A stretch of DNA of 64,000 bases from Streptomyces chromofuscus (lineage in GTDB: Bacteria; Actinomycetota; Actinomycetes; Streptomycetales; Streptomycetaceae), in assembly GCF_015160875.1 (NCBI RefSeq), contig NZ_CP063374.1, positions 806,001 to 870,000 of the forward strand, written 5' to 3'. Positions 25,987 through 33,667 of the stretch are shown here, one piece after another; position 1 is the first letter of the stretch, and each line of letters opens with the position of its first letter. A program made the translations under genes and the position numbers. The notes beneath the pieces are model-generated. The model ran no database searches. It had not been told where the DNA came from and worked only from the letters and a program-made list of their open reading frames with translations.

Positions 25987-26306
25987 GGTTCTCCTATCTG
26001 CACAGGTCTCTGTACATGCGGTCAGGGGGGTGGCAACCACGATGGTTTAGTCATGAACATGTCAACAATCATGCCCATGCGAGACCGATCGCGCCCCCGA
26101 CCCGGGAGGCGATTGTGAACACGTTGTGAAGGTCGGGAGCGGTCGCATCGTAGGGGGGCGGGTCACCGGGCGGCCAGGGCTGTATCCGGACATCCCCGCT
26201 CCGCAGCCTCCGGCTGGTGCAGGGGACCCTTTTGGAGCGGCCCGAACGTTCCGCGGGCGGCCGGCGTCACAGCGGTAGCCGCCGAAGGGTCGAAGGGACT
26301 GCCGCC
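25987..26306. other. Divergent intergenic region (DUF4360 / lipoprotein)
   Basis: 320 bp between divergent starts. It is locally AT-richer around 26030-26070, with TTGACA on the reverse strand, fitting the DUF4360 promoter. On the forward strand GGTCGAAGGGACT lies before the lipoprotein start. No further gene is seen. Confidence 0.4.
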
Positions 26307-26753
26307 ATGACGAGTGCACGCCTGGGTGCCGTGTTCGCTCCCCTGCTGACGGGAGGGCTGTTGTGCACGACCGCCGCGTGCGGCACGGACGGAGCGCGCA
26401 GCCCGATCACCTGGAAGGAACCCCCTTCGTACGCCTACACGCTCCGGTCCACTCAAGGAGAGCGGGCGCTGATCGGGACGTTCCGCGTGACCGTGAAGGA
26501 CGGCGCGGTCGCGGGGTCGGCCGGTCTGGACGAGAGCGGGCGGCGGGTGGTCGAGCACAGCCCCGAAGCGGTGCCCACCATCGGGGAGTTGCTGCGGGAG
26601 CTGGAACAGGCGCGGCGTGACGACGCGGACACGGCCGAGGTCGAGTACGCCGCCGAGGGGCATCCGGTGCGCATCACCCTGGACTGGGACGAGCGCGCCC
26701 TCGACGACGAGGCCGCGTACGTCATCAGCGCGTACGAGCCGGTCGAGGAGTAG
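26307..26753 (+). CDS. Small lipoprotein, DUF6174-like
   Basis: A 148-residue protein with a lipoprotein signal: LGAVFAPLLTGGLLCTTAACG, lipobox TAAC with the modifiable Cys at about residue 25. The mature part (PPSYAYTLRSTQGERALIGTFRVTVKDGAV ... IGELLRELEQA ... VEYAAEGHPVRITLDWDERALDDEAAYVISAYEP) matches the DUF6174 pattern of a small alpha/beta domain where a Tyr-rich strand precedes an RxxV strand and the GHPxxIxxD loop. Anchored outside the membrane; role unknown. Confidence 0.75.
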   Translation: MTSARLGAVFAPLLTGGLLCTTAACGTDGARSPITWKEPPSYAYTLRSTQGERALIGTFRVTVKDGAVAGSAGLDESGRRVVEHSPEAVPTIGELLRELEQARRDDADTAEVEYAAEGHPVRITLDWDERALDDEAAYVISAYEPVEE

Positions 26754-26984
26754 GCGGGCGGACACCGAGGCCGGCGCGCGTCAGGACGAGGGGGAGCCGC
26801 TTCGAGGCGGACGAACTGCGCCGGGCTGTGCGTACGGGGCGACGTGCGGTAGGCCGGAGGCCGACGGAGCCGGCTGCGCCACACGCCGGCCGCGATGAGT
26901 TCCGGCCGGGTCGGGAGTCCGTTCTGGTGACCGTCGTCGGACGTCGTACGACGGCGCCCGGCACGAGACACCCCGGAGGACACC

Positions 26985-27767
26985 ATGACGACCGCACCGG
27001 ACGACCCGGCCACCGCGCTTCCCGGCCGCCCGCCCGTCGTCGACCTGGCCACCTGGCAGAAGGCCCGGGACGAGCTGCTCGTCCGCGAGAAGGCCCACAC
27101 CCGCGAGGGCGACGCCCTTGCCGCGGCCCGCCGCCGGCTGCCGATGGTGGAGCTCGACGGGACGGTCGAGGTCGTCGGACCCGACGGCCCGGTACCGTTC
27201 CCGGACCTGTTCCAGAGCTGCGACGAGCTCGTGGTCTACAAGCACATGTGGCATGACGGCGCGCCGCACCAGGGGCAGTGCGAGGGCTGCACCACCACGG
27301 CCTGGCACCTGAAGGACGCCGTCTACCTCAACGCCCGCGGCGTCTCGTTCGCCATCCTGACCACGGGCCGGTGGGACGAGGTGGCCCCCTACGTCGCGTT
27401 CATGGGCTACACGCAGCCCTGGTACTCGGTGCGCGACGTGCCGCCGCCGGTCGGCGGTGACATGGGCTACCTCACCTGCTTCCTGCGCGACGGCGACCGT
27501 GTGTTCCTCACCTACCGCACGACGGGCCGTGGCAACGAGCCGGTCAACGGGTCCCTGAGCCTGCTCGACATGACGCCCTACGGCCGCGGCGAGGCCTGGG
27601 AGGACAATCCCGAGGGCCGACCCGAGGGGCGCCGCCCGTGCTGGTACTGGCGCACGGACGCGGGCGGGAACGCCACCTGGGGCCCGACCAGCCGCCCCGT
27701 ACCGCAGTGGACCCGCCCCGGCGCAACCCCGGTGAACACCCTCGGCCGGCACGGCGATCACCACTGA
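26985..27767 (+). CDS. DUF899 (thioredoxin-like) protein
   Basis: A 260-residue DUF899 protein: LATWQKARDELLVREKAHTREGDALAAARRRLPMVEL is the family N-terminus, then FPDLFQSCDELVVYKHMWH, a QCEGCT motif resembling a CxxC redox site, and SLLDMTPYGRGEAWED near the end. The fold is thioredoxin-like. No signal peptide is present. Members occur beside stress or efflux regulators; biochemical role unproven. An ACCCCGGAGGACACC ribosome-binding site precedes the ATG. Confidence 0.88.
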   Translation: MTTAPDDPATALPGRPPVVDLATWQKARDELLVREKAHTREGDALAAARRRLPMVELDGTVEVVGPDGPVPFPDLFQSCDELVVYKHMWHDGAPHQGQCEGCTTTAWHLKDAVYLNARGVSFAILTTGRWDEVAPYVAFMGYTQPWYSVRDVPPPVGGDMGYLTCFLRDGDRVFLTYRTTGRGNEPVNGSLSLLDMTPYGRGEAWEDNPEGRPEGRRPCWYWRTDAGGNATWGPTSRPVPQWTRPGATPVNTLGRHGDHH

Positions 27768-27798
27768 AGTGCCTTCGCCGACGCGCCGGCGTCCCGTG

Positions 27799-27828
27799 CA
27801 CCTGCCGTACCCGTCCGTACGGCAGGTG
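27799..27828 (+). terminator. Terminator hairpin after the DUF899 gene
   Basis: CACCTGCCGTAC (27799-27810) pairs perfectly with GTACGGCAGGTG (27817-27828) around a 6-nt loop, 31 bp after the DUF899 stop. No U-tract follows, which is normal in high-GC actinobacteria. Confidence 0.75.
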
Positions 27829-27897
27829 TGCCTCGCGGGACATGGGGACAGGACGTGGCGGCGGGTGTGGGGCGTCGGGACCTGTGGGCTGTCCTGC

Positions 27898-28143
27898 TCA
27901 GGTGACCGGCGGCATCTCGCTCGGGCGTGAGTCGAGGCCCGTACGGTGGGTGACCCAGGAGCCGCGGGTGAAGTCGGGGACGGCGACCGGACGGCCGCCC
28001 GCTGCGCGGGACTTGACGCTCAGGGGGATCGGGGAGCACCAGACGGCGGCGTCGTGGACGTCCATGTCGGGGACGAGCCCGGCGCGCATCTGCTGGACGG
28101 TGCGCCACTGCAGGACGTCGTCCATGCCGCCGTGCCCGCCGTT
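27898..28143 (-). pseudogene. C-terminal remnant of a Gfo/Idh/MocA (GH109-like) oxidoreductase
   Basis: About 80 residues (GGHGGMDDVLQWRTVQQMR, LVPDMDVHDAAVWCSPIPLS, VAVPDFTRGSW, stop at 27898) correspond to the C-terminus of Gfo/Idh/MocA oxidoreductases related to GH109 alpha-N-acetylgalactosaminidases, which share GHGGMDxxMxxRxxxxxxxGLxxDMDVxDAAAWS. The NAD-binding domain and start are missing; the fragment ends at a (GGTC)n tract. Confidence 0.6.
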
Positions 28144-28192
28144 GTTGGCCGCTGGCGTTTTCGCGTCAGCCCGAGGCCGGCGGGCGGTGGGC

Positions 28193-28234
28193 GGTCGGTC
28201 GGTCGGTCGGTCGGTCGGTCGGTCGGTCGGTCGG
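28193..28234. repeat. (GGTC)10 tetranucleotide tract
   Basis: Ten uninterrupted GGTC units plus GG. It lies 19 bp downstream of the transporter stop on the minus strand and just outside the truncated oxidoreductase fragment. Pure tetranucleotide runs of this length are rare in GC-rich genomes and prone to slippage. Confidence 0.95.
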
Positions 28235-28253
28235 CGGGAACGAGGCCGAGCGT

Positions 28254-29084
28254 CTACAGGGTCGGTTCTTCCGCCTCGCCGAAGCGGGCCAGCGTGAGGG
28301 CGCCCGCGATGGAGGCCGCGAATCCGGCGACCGCCAGCGGCGCGAGCCCGTGGCGGGTGGTGTCGCCCAGCCACACGACCCCGAACAGCGCGGGCCAGAC
28401 GGTCTCCCCGGTGACCATCGCCGCGGTGGCGGAGGTGACCGAGCCGCACTGGAGGGCCTGAATGAGGACCAGATAGCCGGTGATGCCGGAGACGATCACG
28501 GCGTACACCGCCGGATCGACGAGCAGGCCGGGGAAGGACAGTCCCGGCAGCAGCCGCGCCGCCACGGAGACCACGCCGAAGCTGACCCCCGCCAGGGCGC
28601 CCAGCACGGCGGCGCGGTGGCGCATCGGCCCCAGGCGCAGACTCAGTGCCCAGCTCACCAGGGCGAGCCCGACCGCTCCCACCAGCACCGCGGCCCGCAT
28701 CCGCGCGTCGCCGTCCCCGCCGGTCTCCCGGCCCGCGGCGATCGCCATCAGCGCGAGCCCGCCGCACACCGCGCCGACGGCGGCCCACTCCACCCGGCGC
28801 AGCCGGATGCGCAGCACGAGCGCCGAGACGAGCGCGGTGACCGCCAGTGCCCCGGCGACCGCCGCCTCGACCAGGAAGAGCGGGACCGATCGCAGGGAGA
28901 ACAGTTCCGCACCGAAGCCCAGCGTGTCGAGGGCGACGCCCACGATGAACGGCCACTGCCACGTGGCCCGCACCGCCGCCCCTGCGCCTCCGGGCGTCAC
29001 CCTGCGCGCACCGAGGGCCTGGAACACGGTCGCCGTTCCCATGAAGACGGCGGCGCACAGCGCGAACAGCAGGCCGAGTCCCAT
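28254..29084 (-). CDS. DMT-superfamily transporter (EamA-like)
   Basis: A 276-residue membrane protein with about nine to ten hydrophobic helices in two EamA-like halves (GLGLLFALCAAVFMGTATVFQALG; then GVSFGVVSVAARLLPGLSFP and GITGYLVLIQALQCGSVTSATAAM). The second half ends with the family pattern TGETVWPALFGVVWLGD. DMT carriers move small metabolites; the substrate is unknown. The ATG at 29084 begins at the first helix. Confidence 0.87.
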   Translation of the reverse strand: MGLGLLFALCAAVFMGTATVFQALGARRVTPGGAGAAVRATWQWPFIVGVALDTLGFGAELFSLRSVPLFLVEAAVAGALAVTALVSALVLRIRLRRVEWAAVGAVCGGLALMAIAAGRETGGDGDARMRAAVLVGAVGLALVSWALSLRLGPMRHRAAVLGALAGVSFGVVSVAARLLPGLSFPGLLVDPAVYAVIVSGITGYLVLIQALQCGSVTSATAAMVTGETVWPALFGVVWLGDTTRHGLAPLAVAGFAASIAGALTLARFGEAEEPTL

Positions 29085-29299
29085 GACCGCAGGCTAATGC
29101 GCCGACGCCGCCCCGGCCCGGAGGGCGGCCCGCCGTGGTGTCGCAACGAACGCGACCACGTCGATTCCGAAGTGCGAGATAGATGCATCCATTATGTGAA
29201 CACCCTCTTGGGGCGGGGGCCGCCTTCTGTCACGATCCCTACCAGCCAGATAGGAAAACTAGGGATCCACGGATCGATCCCGGGAACGCGGGGGTGACC

Positions 29300-29401
29300 A
29301 TGCGCACGCTCCACCTTGCGGACCGGTCGCTCCCCCTGCTGACCTCGCGCCGTCACATCGACCTCGGCCGCACCTCCAGCGCCATCTGTCGCTCCGTCTG
29401 A
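29300..29401 (+). CDS. Leader peptide of the LTSRRHIDL type (sulfur/cysteine attenuation)
   Basis: A 33-residue ORF, MRTLHLADRSLPLLTSRRHI followed by DLGRTSSAICRSV. The LTSRRHxDLxRxxSAxCR core is the well-known actinobacterial 'putative leader peptide' found upstream of sulfate-assimilation and sulfonate-uptake genes. There, translation through the late Cys codon is thought to sense cysteine. GGGGGTGACC precedes the ATG. The following structural gene is a sulfonate-type binding protein 247 bp downstream, in line with this role. Confidence 0.8.
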   Translation: MRTLHLADRSLPLLTSRRHIDLGRTSSAICRSV

Positions 29402-29499
29402 CCCGCCACCGCGTCACCGTGTCACCGCGACCGTCTCGCGCTCCTGGACCCTAGGCAGCCCAGTGGGCCGCCGAGGGCCGTCGGGCGGGGTGCCGGTGC

Positions 29500-29622
29500 A
29501 TGCCCTGCCCAAGGATGCCCTGGCCAAGGCTTCCGCCGCCGTCTGCGCATCTCGTCGTTCGCGCATCTCGTCGTTCGTGATCTCACCATTCGTGATCTCA
29601 CCGTTCGCGCATCTCACCGTTC
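29500..29622 (+). repeat. Tandem repeat array in the ssuA-like leader
   Basis: Two blocks. ATGCCCTGCCCAAGG/ATGCCCTGGCCAAGG is a 15-bp direct pair (29500-29529). Then five 15-16 bp units follow without gaps: GCGCATCTCGTCGTTC twice (29545-29576), GTGATCTCACCATTC, GTGATCTCACCGTTC, GCGCATCTCACCGTTC (to 29622). The array ends 27 bp before the ssuA-like start, so it is transcribed as leader RNA or binds a regulator. Confidence 0.85.
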
Positions 29623-29648
29623 GTCCCCATCCCTGAGAGGACACCTCC

Positions 29649-30755
29649 GTGTCTGCCGCAAGACCGCTCACCGCCCTGCGCACCCTCGCCGCCACAGCAG
29701 CACTCCCTCTCCTGCTGACCGCCTGCGGTTACGGTGCCGAGTCCACCGACGACGCCCGGCAGACGGAGGTCGCGGCGGGCGCCGAGAAGCTCTCCGCCGA
29801 CGAGGTGAAGATCGGCTACTTCCCCAACCTCACCCACGCCACCGCTCTGGTGGGGGTCCAGGAGGGCCTGCTCCAGAAGGAACTCGGTGGCACCACCATC
29901 AAGGCCTCGACCTTCAACGCCGGCCCCTCGGAGATCGAGGCGCTGAACTCCGGCTCCATCGACATCGGCTGGATCGGCCCCTCCCCCGCCATCAACGGCT
30001 ACACCAAGTCGGACGGCAAGAACCTGCGCATCATCAGCGGTTCCGCCTCCGGCGGCGTCAAGCTCGTCGTCAACCCTGACAAGATCAAGACGCTGGACGA
30101 CCTCAAGGGCAAGAAGATCGCCACCCCCCAGCTCGGCAACACCCAGGACATCGCGTTCCTCAACTGGATCGCGGAGAAGGGCTGGAAGGTCGACGCCGAG
30201 AGCGGCCGGGGCGATGTGTCCGTGGTCCGCACCGACAACAAGGTCACACCCGACGCCTACAAGTCCGGCTCGATCGACGGAGCATGGGTGCCCGAGCCGA
30301 CCGCGTCCAAGCTGGTCTCCGAGGGCGCGAAGGTGCTCCTCGACGAGGCCGACCTGTGGCCGGACAAGAAGTTCGTGATCACGAACATCATCGTGTCGCA
30401 GAGCTTCCTGAAGGAGCACCAGGACGTCGTCGAGGCCGTGCTGCGCGGCTCGGTGCGCACCAACGAGTGGATCAACGCCAACCCGGAGAAGGCGAAGGCC
30501 TCCGCCAACGAGGCGCTGAAGAAGCTGTCGGGCAAGGCGCTGCCCGCCGAGGTCATCGACCCGGCCTGGGAGTCCGTCACCTTCCTCGACGACCCGCTGG
30601 CCTCCACCCTCGACGCCCAGGCGGACCACGCCGTCAAGGCCGGCCTGCTGGAGAAGCCCAACCTGAAGGGCATCTACGACCTCGCCCCGCTCAACAAGGT
30701 CCTCAAGGCCGAGGGCAGGGACGAGGTGGACGACGCGGGTCTCGGCACCCAGTGA
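29649..30755 (+). CDS. ssuA: Sulfonate/taurine-type ABC transporter binding lipoprotein (orphan)
   Basis: A 368-residue SsuA/TauA-family solute-binding protein. Lipoprotein signal with lipobox LLTAC (Cys26). The type-2 periplasmic fold shows KIGYFPNLTHATALVGVQEG, STFNAGPSEIEALNSGSIDI (ligand pocket Ser and Asn), IISGSASGGVKLVV, LKGKKIATPQLGNTQDI and DGAWVPEPTASKLV. These bind aliphatic sulfonates or similar anions and pass them to an SsuBC permease, but no permease or ATPase gene follows: the next gene is DUF1876. The upstream leader peptide suggests cysteine-responsive control. GAGAGGACACCTCC precedes the GTG start. Confidence 0.88.
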   Translation: MSAARPLTALRTLAATAALPLLLTACGYGAESTDDARQTEVAAGAEKLSADEVKIGYFPNLTHATALVGVQEGLLQKELGGTTIKASTFNAGPSEIEALNSGSIDIGWIGPSPAINGYTKSDGKNLRIISGSASGGVKLVVNPDKIKTLDDLKGKKIATPQLGNTQDIAFLNWIAEKGWKVDAESGRGDVSVVRTDNKVTPDAYKSGSIDGAWVPEPTASKLVSEGAKVLLDEADLWPDKKFVITNIIVSQSFLKEHQDVVEAVLRGSVRTNEWINANPEKAKASANEALKKLSGKALPAEVIDPAWESVTFLDDPLASTLDAQADHAVKAGLLEKPNLKGIYDLAPLNKVLKAEGRDEVDDAGLGTQ

Positions 30756-31012
30756 CGACCGGCCGGACCCGCCGAGTTCCCTGGAGCTGACGGTCCTGGC
30801 GGCCACCACGGTCGCCGGGACCGCCGCGCCCGGCGGGTTCGTCCCCGCCCTGATCGCCGGCCCGCCGGCCGACCCGCTCCGGGAGACGCACGCCGTGGGG
30901 CCGGGCGACACGGTCGGAACCGGGTGCGCGGCATGCGGCGTCTGGCGTCGCGGCCGTTTCGGGCGCACGGTGAGAGGTGACGGGGCGAGACCCTCGTACG
31001 GGAGTGATCACG

Positions 31013-31270
31013 ATGGAAGCCAAGCAGTGGACCGTGCAGATCTACATCACCGAGGACGGTGACGACACGCACGCGCGTGCTGTGCTCACCACCCGCGACA
31101 CCTCGACCGTCACCGGCAAGGGCGTGGCCCGGCGCAACCCGATCGACCGGCCCGTACCGGAGATCGGCGACGAACTCGCCGCCAGCCGCGCTCTGGAGGA
31201 CCTCGCCATCCGGCTGCACGACGTGGCCGCCGACGACATCGTCGAGCTCGCGGGGCCGGTCCTGAGGTGA
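31013..31270 (+). CDS. DUF1876 protein
   Basis: An 85-residue DUF1876 (dsRBD-like fold) protein: QWTVQIYITEDGDDTHARAVL, GKGVARRNPIDRPVPEIGDELAASRALEDLAIRLHDVAADDIV. The family is restricted to actinobacteria and often accompanies stress-response clusters such as the one that starts here. Function unknown. The ATG follows GGGAGTGATCACG. Confidence 0.88.
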   Translation: MEAKQWTVQIYITEDGDDTHARAVLTTRDTSTVTGKGVARRNPIDRPVPEIGDELAASRALEDLAIRLHDVAADDIVELAGPVLR

Positions 31271-31385
31271 CCACGAGGACGGGGCGGCCGCCCGGCCCGC
31301 CCGGGAACGTCCCCTCGCGGGAGGTCCACCGGCATCGGGCGACCGCCCCGGTACGCGGCTCGCTCGCGCGCACGGAGCACGAGCG

Positions 31386-32261
31386 TCACACCCGTTGCGG
31401 TACGACAGCCACCGGGCACGCCGCGTGGTGCAGCAGGGTGTGGCTCACCCGGCCGAGCTGAAGCCCGAAGCGGCCGGACCTGTGCCCGGTCCCCAGGACG
31501 ACGAGGTCGGCGGCGGCCGAGCGGTGCACGAGCACCTTGCGGGCCGTTCCCTCGACCGTCGTACGGCAGACCCGCACCCCCGGATGGTCGGCCGTCGCCT
31601 CGGTTAGCAGCGCGTCGAGGACGGCCGAGGCCTGCTCCTCGTGGTGCCGCGCCGGCTCGTCGGCGCCCGCCGGGAACTCCGCGATCTCGTACGCGGGGCG
31701 CCGCCAGGCGCGCACGACGTCCAGAACGGCGCGGCGCGCCTCGGCCTCCCGGAAGGCGAACCGCACGGCCTCCGCGCACCCCTCCGGCTGCCCGGCGCCG
31801 AGCACGATCCGCTGGTGGGTGCCGGCCAGGCCGGCCCGGTCGCCCCGGACCACGATCACCGGGCACTGCGCTCGGGCCGCGACGGCCAGGCCGACCGATC
31901 CGAGCAGCAGTCCGGCCAGCTCACCGCGCCCGCGCGAGCCGGTGACCAGGGCGGTTGCATGGTTGCCCTCCTCCATGAGGGCGGTCACCGCGTCCGTGGC
32001 GATCACGTCGGTGGCGATCTTCACGTCGGGGTTGCGCAGGCGGGCGCGCTCGGCGGCGGAGCCGACGATGTGCTCCGCCATCGCCTGTTCCGACGGGGGT
32101 TCCGGGCTCGTCGCCGGAACGGCACCCTCGTACCGCTCCCACAAGGAGGCGTGGATCAGCCGCAGCGCCAGACCGTGCCGGGCGGCCTCGTCCACCGCCC
32201 AGTCGACCGCGTGGAGGCTGCCGTTCGACCCGTCGACGCCCACGACCAGGGGCAGCTCCAT
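31386..32261 (-). CDS. Tandem universal stress protein (Usp), two domains
   Basis: A 291-residue protein of two Usp domains. Domain 1 has VVGVDGSNGSLHAVDWA and the ATP-binding signature VTGSRGRGELAGLLLGSVGLAVA (about 110-132), a G-x2-G-x9-G-S pattern predicting ATP binding. Domain 2 keeps LVVLGTGHRSGRFGLQLGRVSHTLL with a weaker loop and ends CPVAVVPQ. Two-domain Usps of this type belong to the hypoxia (DosR/Osd) regulons. The ATG at 32261 has a GAGGAC site; a GTG three codons upstream is less likely. Confidence 0.9.
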   Translation of the reverse strand: MELPLVVGVDGSNGSLHAVDWAVDEAARHGLALRLIHASLWERYEGAVPATSPEPPSEQAMAEHIVGSAAERARLRNPDVKIATDVIATDAVTALMEEGNHATALVTGSRGRGELAGLLLGSVGLAVAARAQCPVIVVRGDRAGLAGTHQRIVLGAGQPEGCAEAVRFAFREAEARRAVLDVVRAWRRPAYEIAEFPAGADEPARHHEEQASAVLDALLTEATADHPGVRVCRTTVEGTARKVLVHRSAAADLVVLGTGHRSGRFGLQLGRVSHTLLHHAACPVAVVPQRV

Positions 32262-32565
32262 CGTCCTCACCGCCTTTCGTCCGGCAGTCGTCCGGGTCCC
32301 CCTGCCACGGTCGCATCCCTGGGCCAGCGGCGGGTAGGGCGGTCCGGTCCCTTTTGCGGAGGCTTGCGCGGAGGAAACGCCCTACGGCCGGTGCGGTCCG
32401 GCCGCGGGACGCCGAGCCGCGGCTGTGCAGGCGAGCGCGGGGATGCGGAGGCCGGCAGCGTCGGCGGACCGGCCTGCCACGGCCAAGTCCTTCGCGATGC
32501 ATCCCACTTCGTCCGGCCCGGTCGGTCCGGCTCCTGGACGGCCCGGTGCGGACGGGCGAGGGTTG

Positions 32566-32578
32566 GGGCCGTCGGCCC
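32566..32578. promoter_or_regulatory. Osd/DevR-type palindrome
   Basis: GGGCCGTCGGCCC is a 13-bp version (one base shorter in the centre) of the recurring GGGCCGNNCGGCCC element, 305 bp upstream of the Usp start. Confidence 0.4.
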
Positions 32579-32710
32579 GGGGGAAGATCGGACGTACCCG
32601 GTGATCGGGTCGCTCGCCGCCCCGGGCCGGGCCTCCGGTCGCGGACAGGGCTTGCGTGCAGGCGGAGCGCGGACCGGCGGTCACGCGCCACGACCGAGGA
32701 GGCGAGGGTC

Positions 32711-32806
32711 ATGAAGCGGATCCAGGAGGAGAGGCGTCCCCGTCCACCGCGCCGCCCGGCGGGTCTCGACCTGAGGACGCCCTCGGGGCGCCCACTGCCC
32801 TACTGA
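32711..32806 (+). CDS. Possible 31-residue small protein
   Basis: A short frame starting MKRIQEERRPRPPRRPAGLD and ending PSGRPLPY, preceded by GAGGAGGCGAGGGTC, a strong ribosome-binding site. It is basic and Pro-rich with no family resemblance. The ribosome-binding site is the only positive evidence; it may be a remnant start of a lost gene. Confidence 0.25.
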   Translation: MKRIQEERRPRPPRRPAGLDLRTPSGRPLPY

Positions 32807-32986
32807 ACGGCCCTGGCGCCCGCGCAGTGCGCGTGGTGTGCTGTACGTGACGGGAAGGACGCCGGAAGAGACGCGGGGAAGCGGCCCTCTCGACCGCGCA
32901 CCGCGCAATCAGGATCCGCGAGAAGTGGATGTCCTTCCCGTCCCGTCGTGCCGGGCCGTCGCCCGATGCGCTCCCCCGGTCCTTAT

Positions 32987-33000
32987 GGGCCGAACGACCC
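32987..33000 (+). promoter_or_regulatory. Osd/DevR-type palindrome before the cNMP-binding gene
   Basis: GGGCCGAACGACCC, one mismatch from the GGGCCGNNCGGCCC element, 144 bp before the start of the cNMP-binding gene and preceded by CCTTAT. A plausible OsdR-type operator. Confidence 0.5.
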
Positions 33001-33143
33001 CCGGTCGGGCCCGTCCGGCCCGTGGTGCCCCCGCCGTCGCGGGAACAGGCTGGAATCAGCAGGCCCCAGGGCTCCCGGAGGGCACGACGACCGGTCGGTT
33101 CCCGGACCGGTCGGGGCGGGCCGGAGCGAAAGGAACCGGATCG

Positions 33144-33602
33144 ATGACCTCCACCACCACCCGAGCCGCGGGCCTTCCGGCCGAGCACCGTCATCGACTG
33201 ATGCGGACCGCCCGCGAGGTCTCCTTCGACGCGGGCACCCGACTGTTCGAGGAAGGCCGGCGCGCCGACCGTTTCTGGATCATCCGGACCGGCACGGTCA
33301 CGCTCGACCTGCACGTGCCCGGCCGCCGCGCCGCCGTCATCCAGTCGCTGGGCCCGGGCGAACTGGTCGGCTGGTCCTGGCACTTCCCTCCGTACACCTG
33401 GCATCTCGGCGCCGAGGCCATGAGCCCGGTACGGGCCTGGGAGTTCGACGCGGACGCCGTCCGGGCGATGTGCGCCCAGGACGCGGAGTTCGGCCGCGCG
33501 ATCGCCGTCTGGGTCGGCAACGTGGTCGCCGACCGGCTGCACGCGTCCCGGATCCGGCTGCTGGACCTGTACGCCCCGTACGGCAGCGGCAGCCTGATCT
33601 GA
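33144..33602 (+). CDS. Cyclic-nucleotide-binding-domain protein without HTH
   Basis: A 152-residue Crp-like beta-roll: REVSFDAGTRLFEEGRRADRFWIIRTGTVTLDLHVPGRRAAVIQSLGPGELVGWSW, then VRAWEFDADAVRAM and the C-helix. The phosphate-binding cassette lacks the canonical RxAxV, so cyclic nucleotide binding is doubtful. No DNA-binding domain follows: the protein ends at LYAPYGSGSLI. It may be a sensor that acts on another protein. GAAAGGAACCGG precedes the ATG. It is upstream of and co-directional with the CBS gene. Confidence 0.85.
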   Translation: MTSTTTRAAGLPAEHRHRLMRTAREVSFDAGTRLFEEGRRADRFWIIRTGTVTLDLHVPGRRAAVIQSLGPGELVGWSWHFPPYTWHLGAEAMSPVRAWEFDADAVRAMCAQDAEFGRAIAVWVGNVVADRLHASRIRLLDLYAPYGSGSLI

Positions 33603-33667
33603 CCGCGCCGCCACGGCGCCGCGGACGCCCCGCCGGGCACCGCACCCGATCGCAGGAGGAGGAGACC

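Larger units (their letters stand above)
32262..33143. other. Long divergent regulatory region with Osd-type palindromes
   Basis: About 880 bp between the divergent Usp and cNMP-binding genes. It holds GGGCCGTCGGCCC (32566-32578) and GGGCCGAACGACCC (32987-33000), both like the palindrome repeated across the island. A 31-codon frame at 32711-32806 (MKRIQEERRPRPPRRPAGLD...) has a good GAGGAGGCGAGG site but no family resemblance. The remaining open frames look like noise. Confidence 0.5.

Noticed and set aside
28193-28234. CRISPR-like repeat array
   Set aside because: Units are 4 bp without spacers; it is a microsatellite.
29649-30968. 456-codon minus-strand open frame opposite the sulfonate-binding gene
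   Set aside because: Antisense shadow; the plus strand has a lipobox and all SsuA motifs.
30756-31012. Possible SsuC/SsuB fragment after the binding protein
   Set aside because: Short hydrophobic-looking frame (LTVLAATTVAGTAAPGGFVP) shows no permease or ATPase motif.
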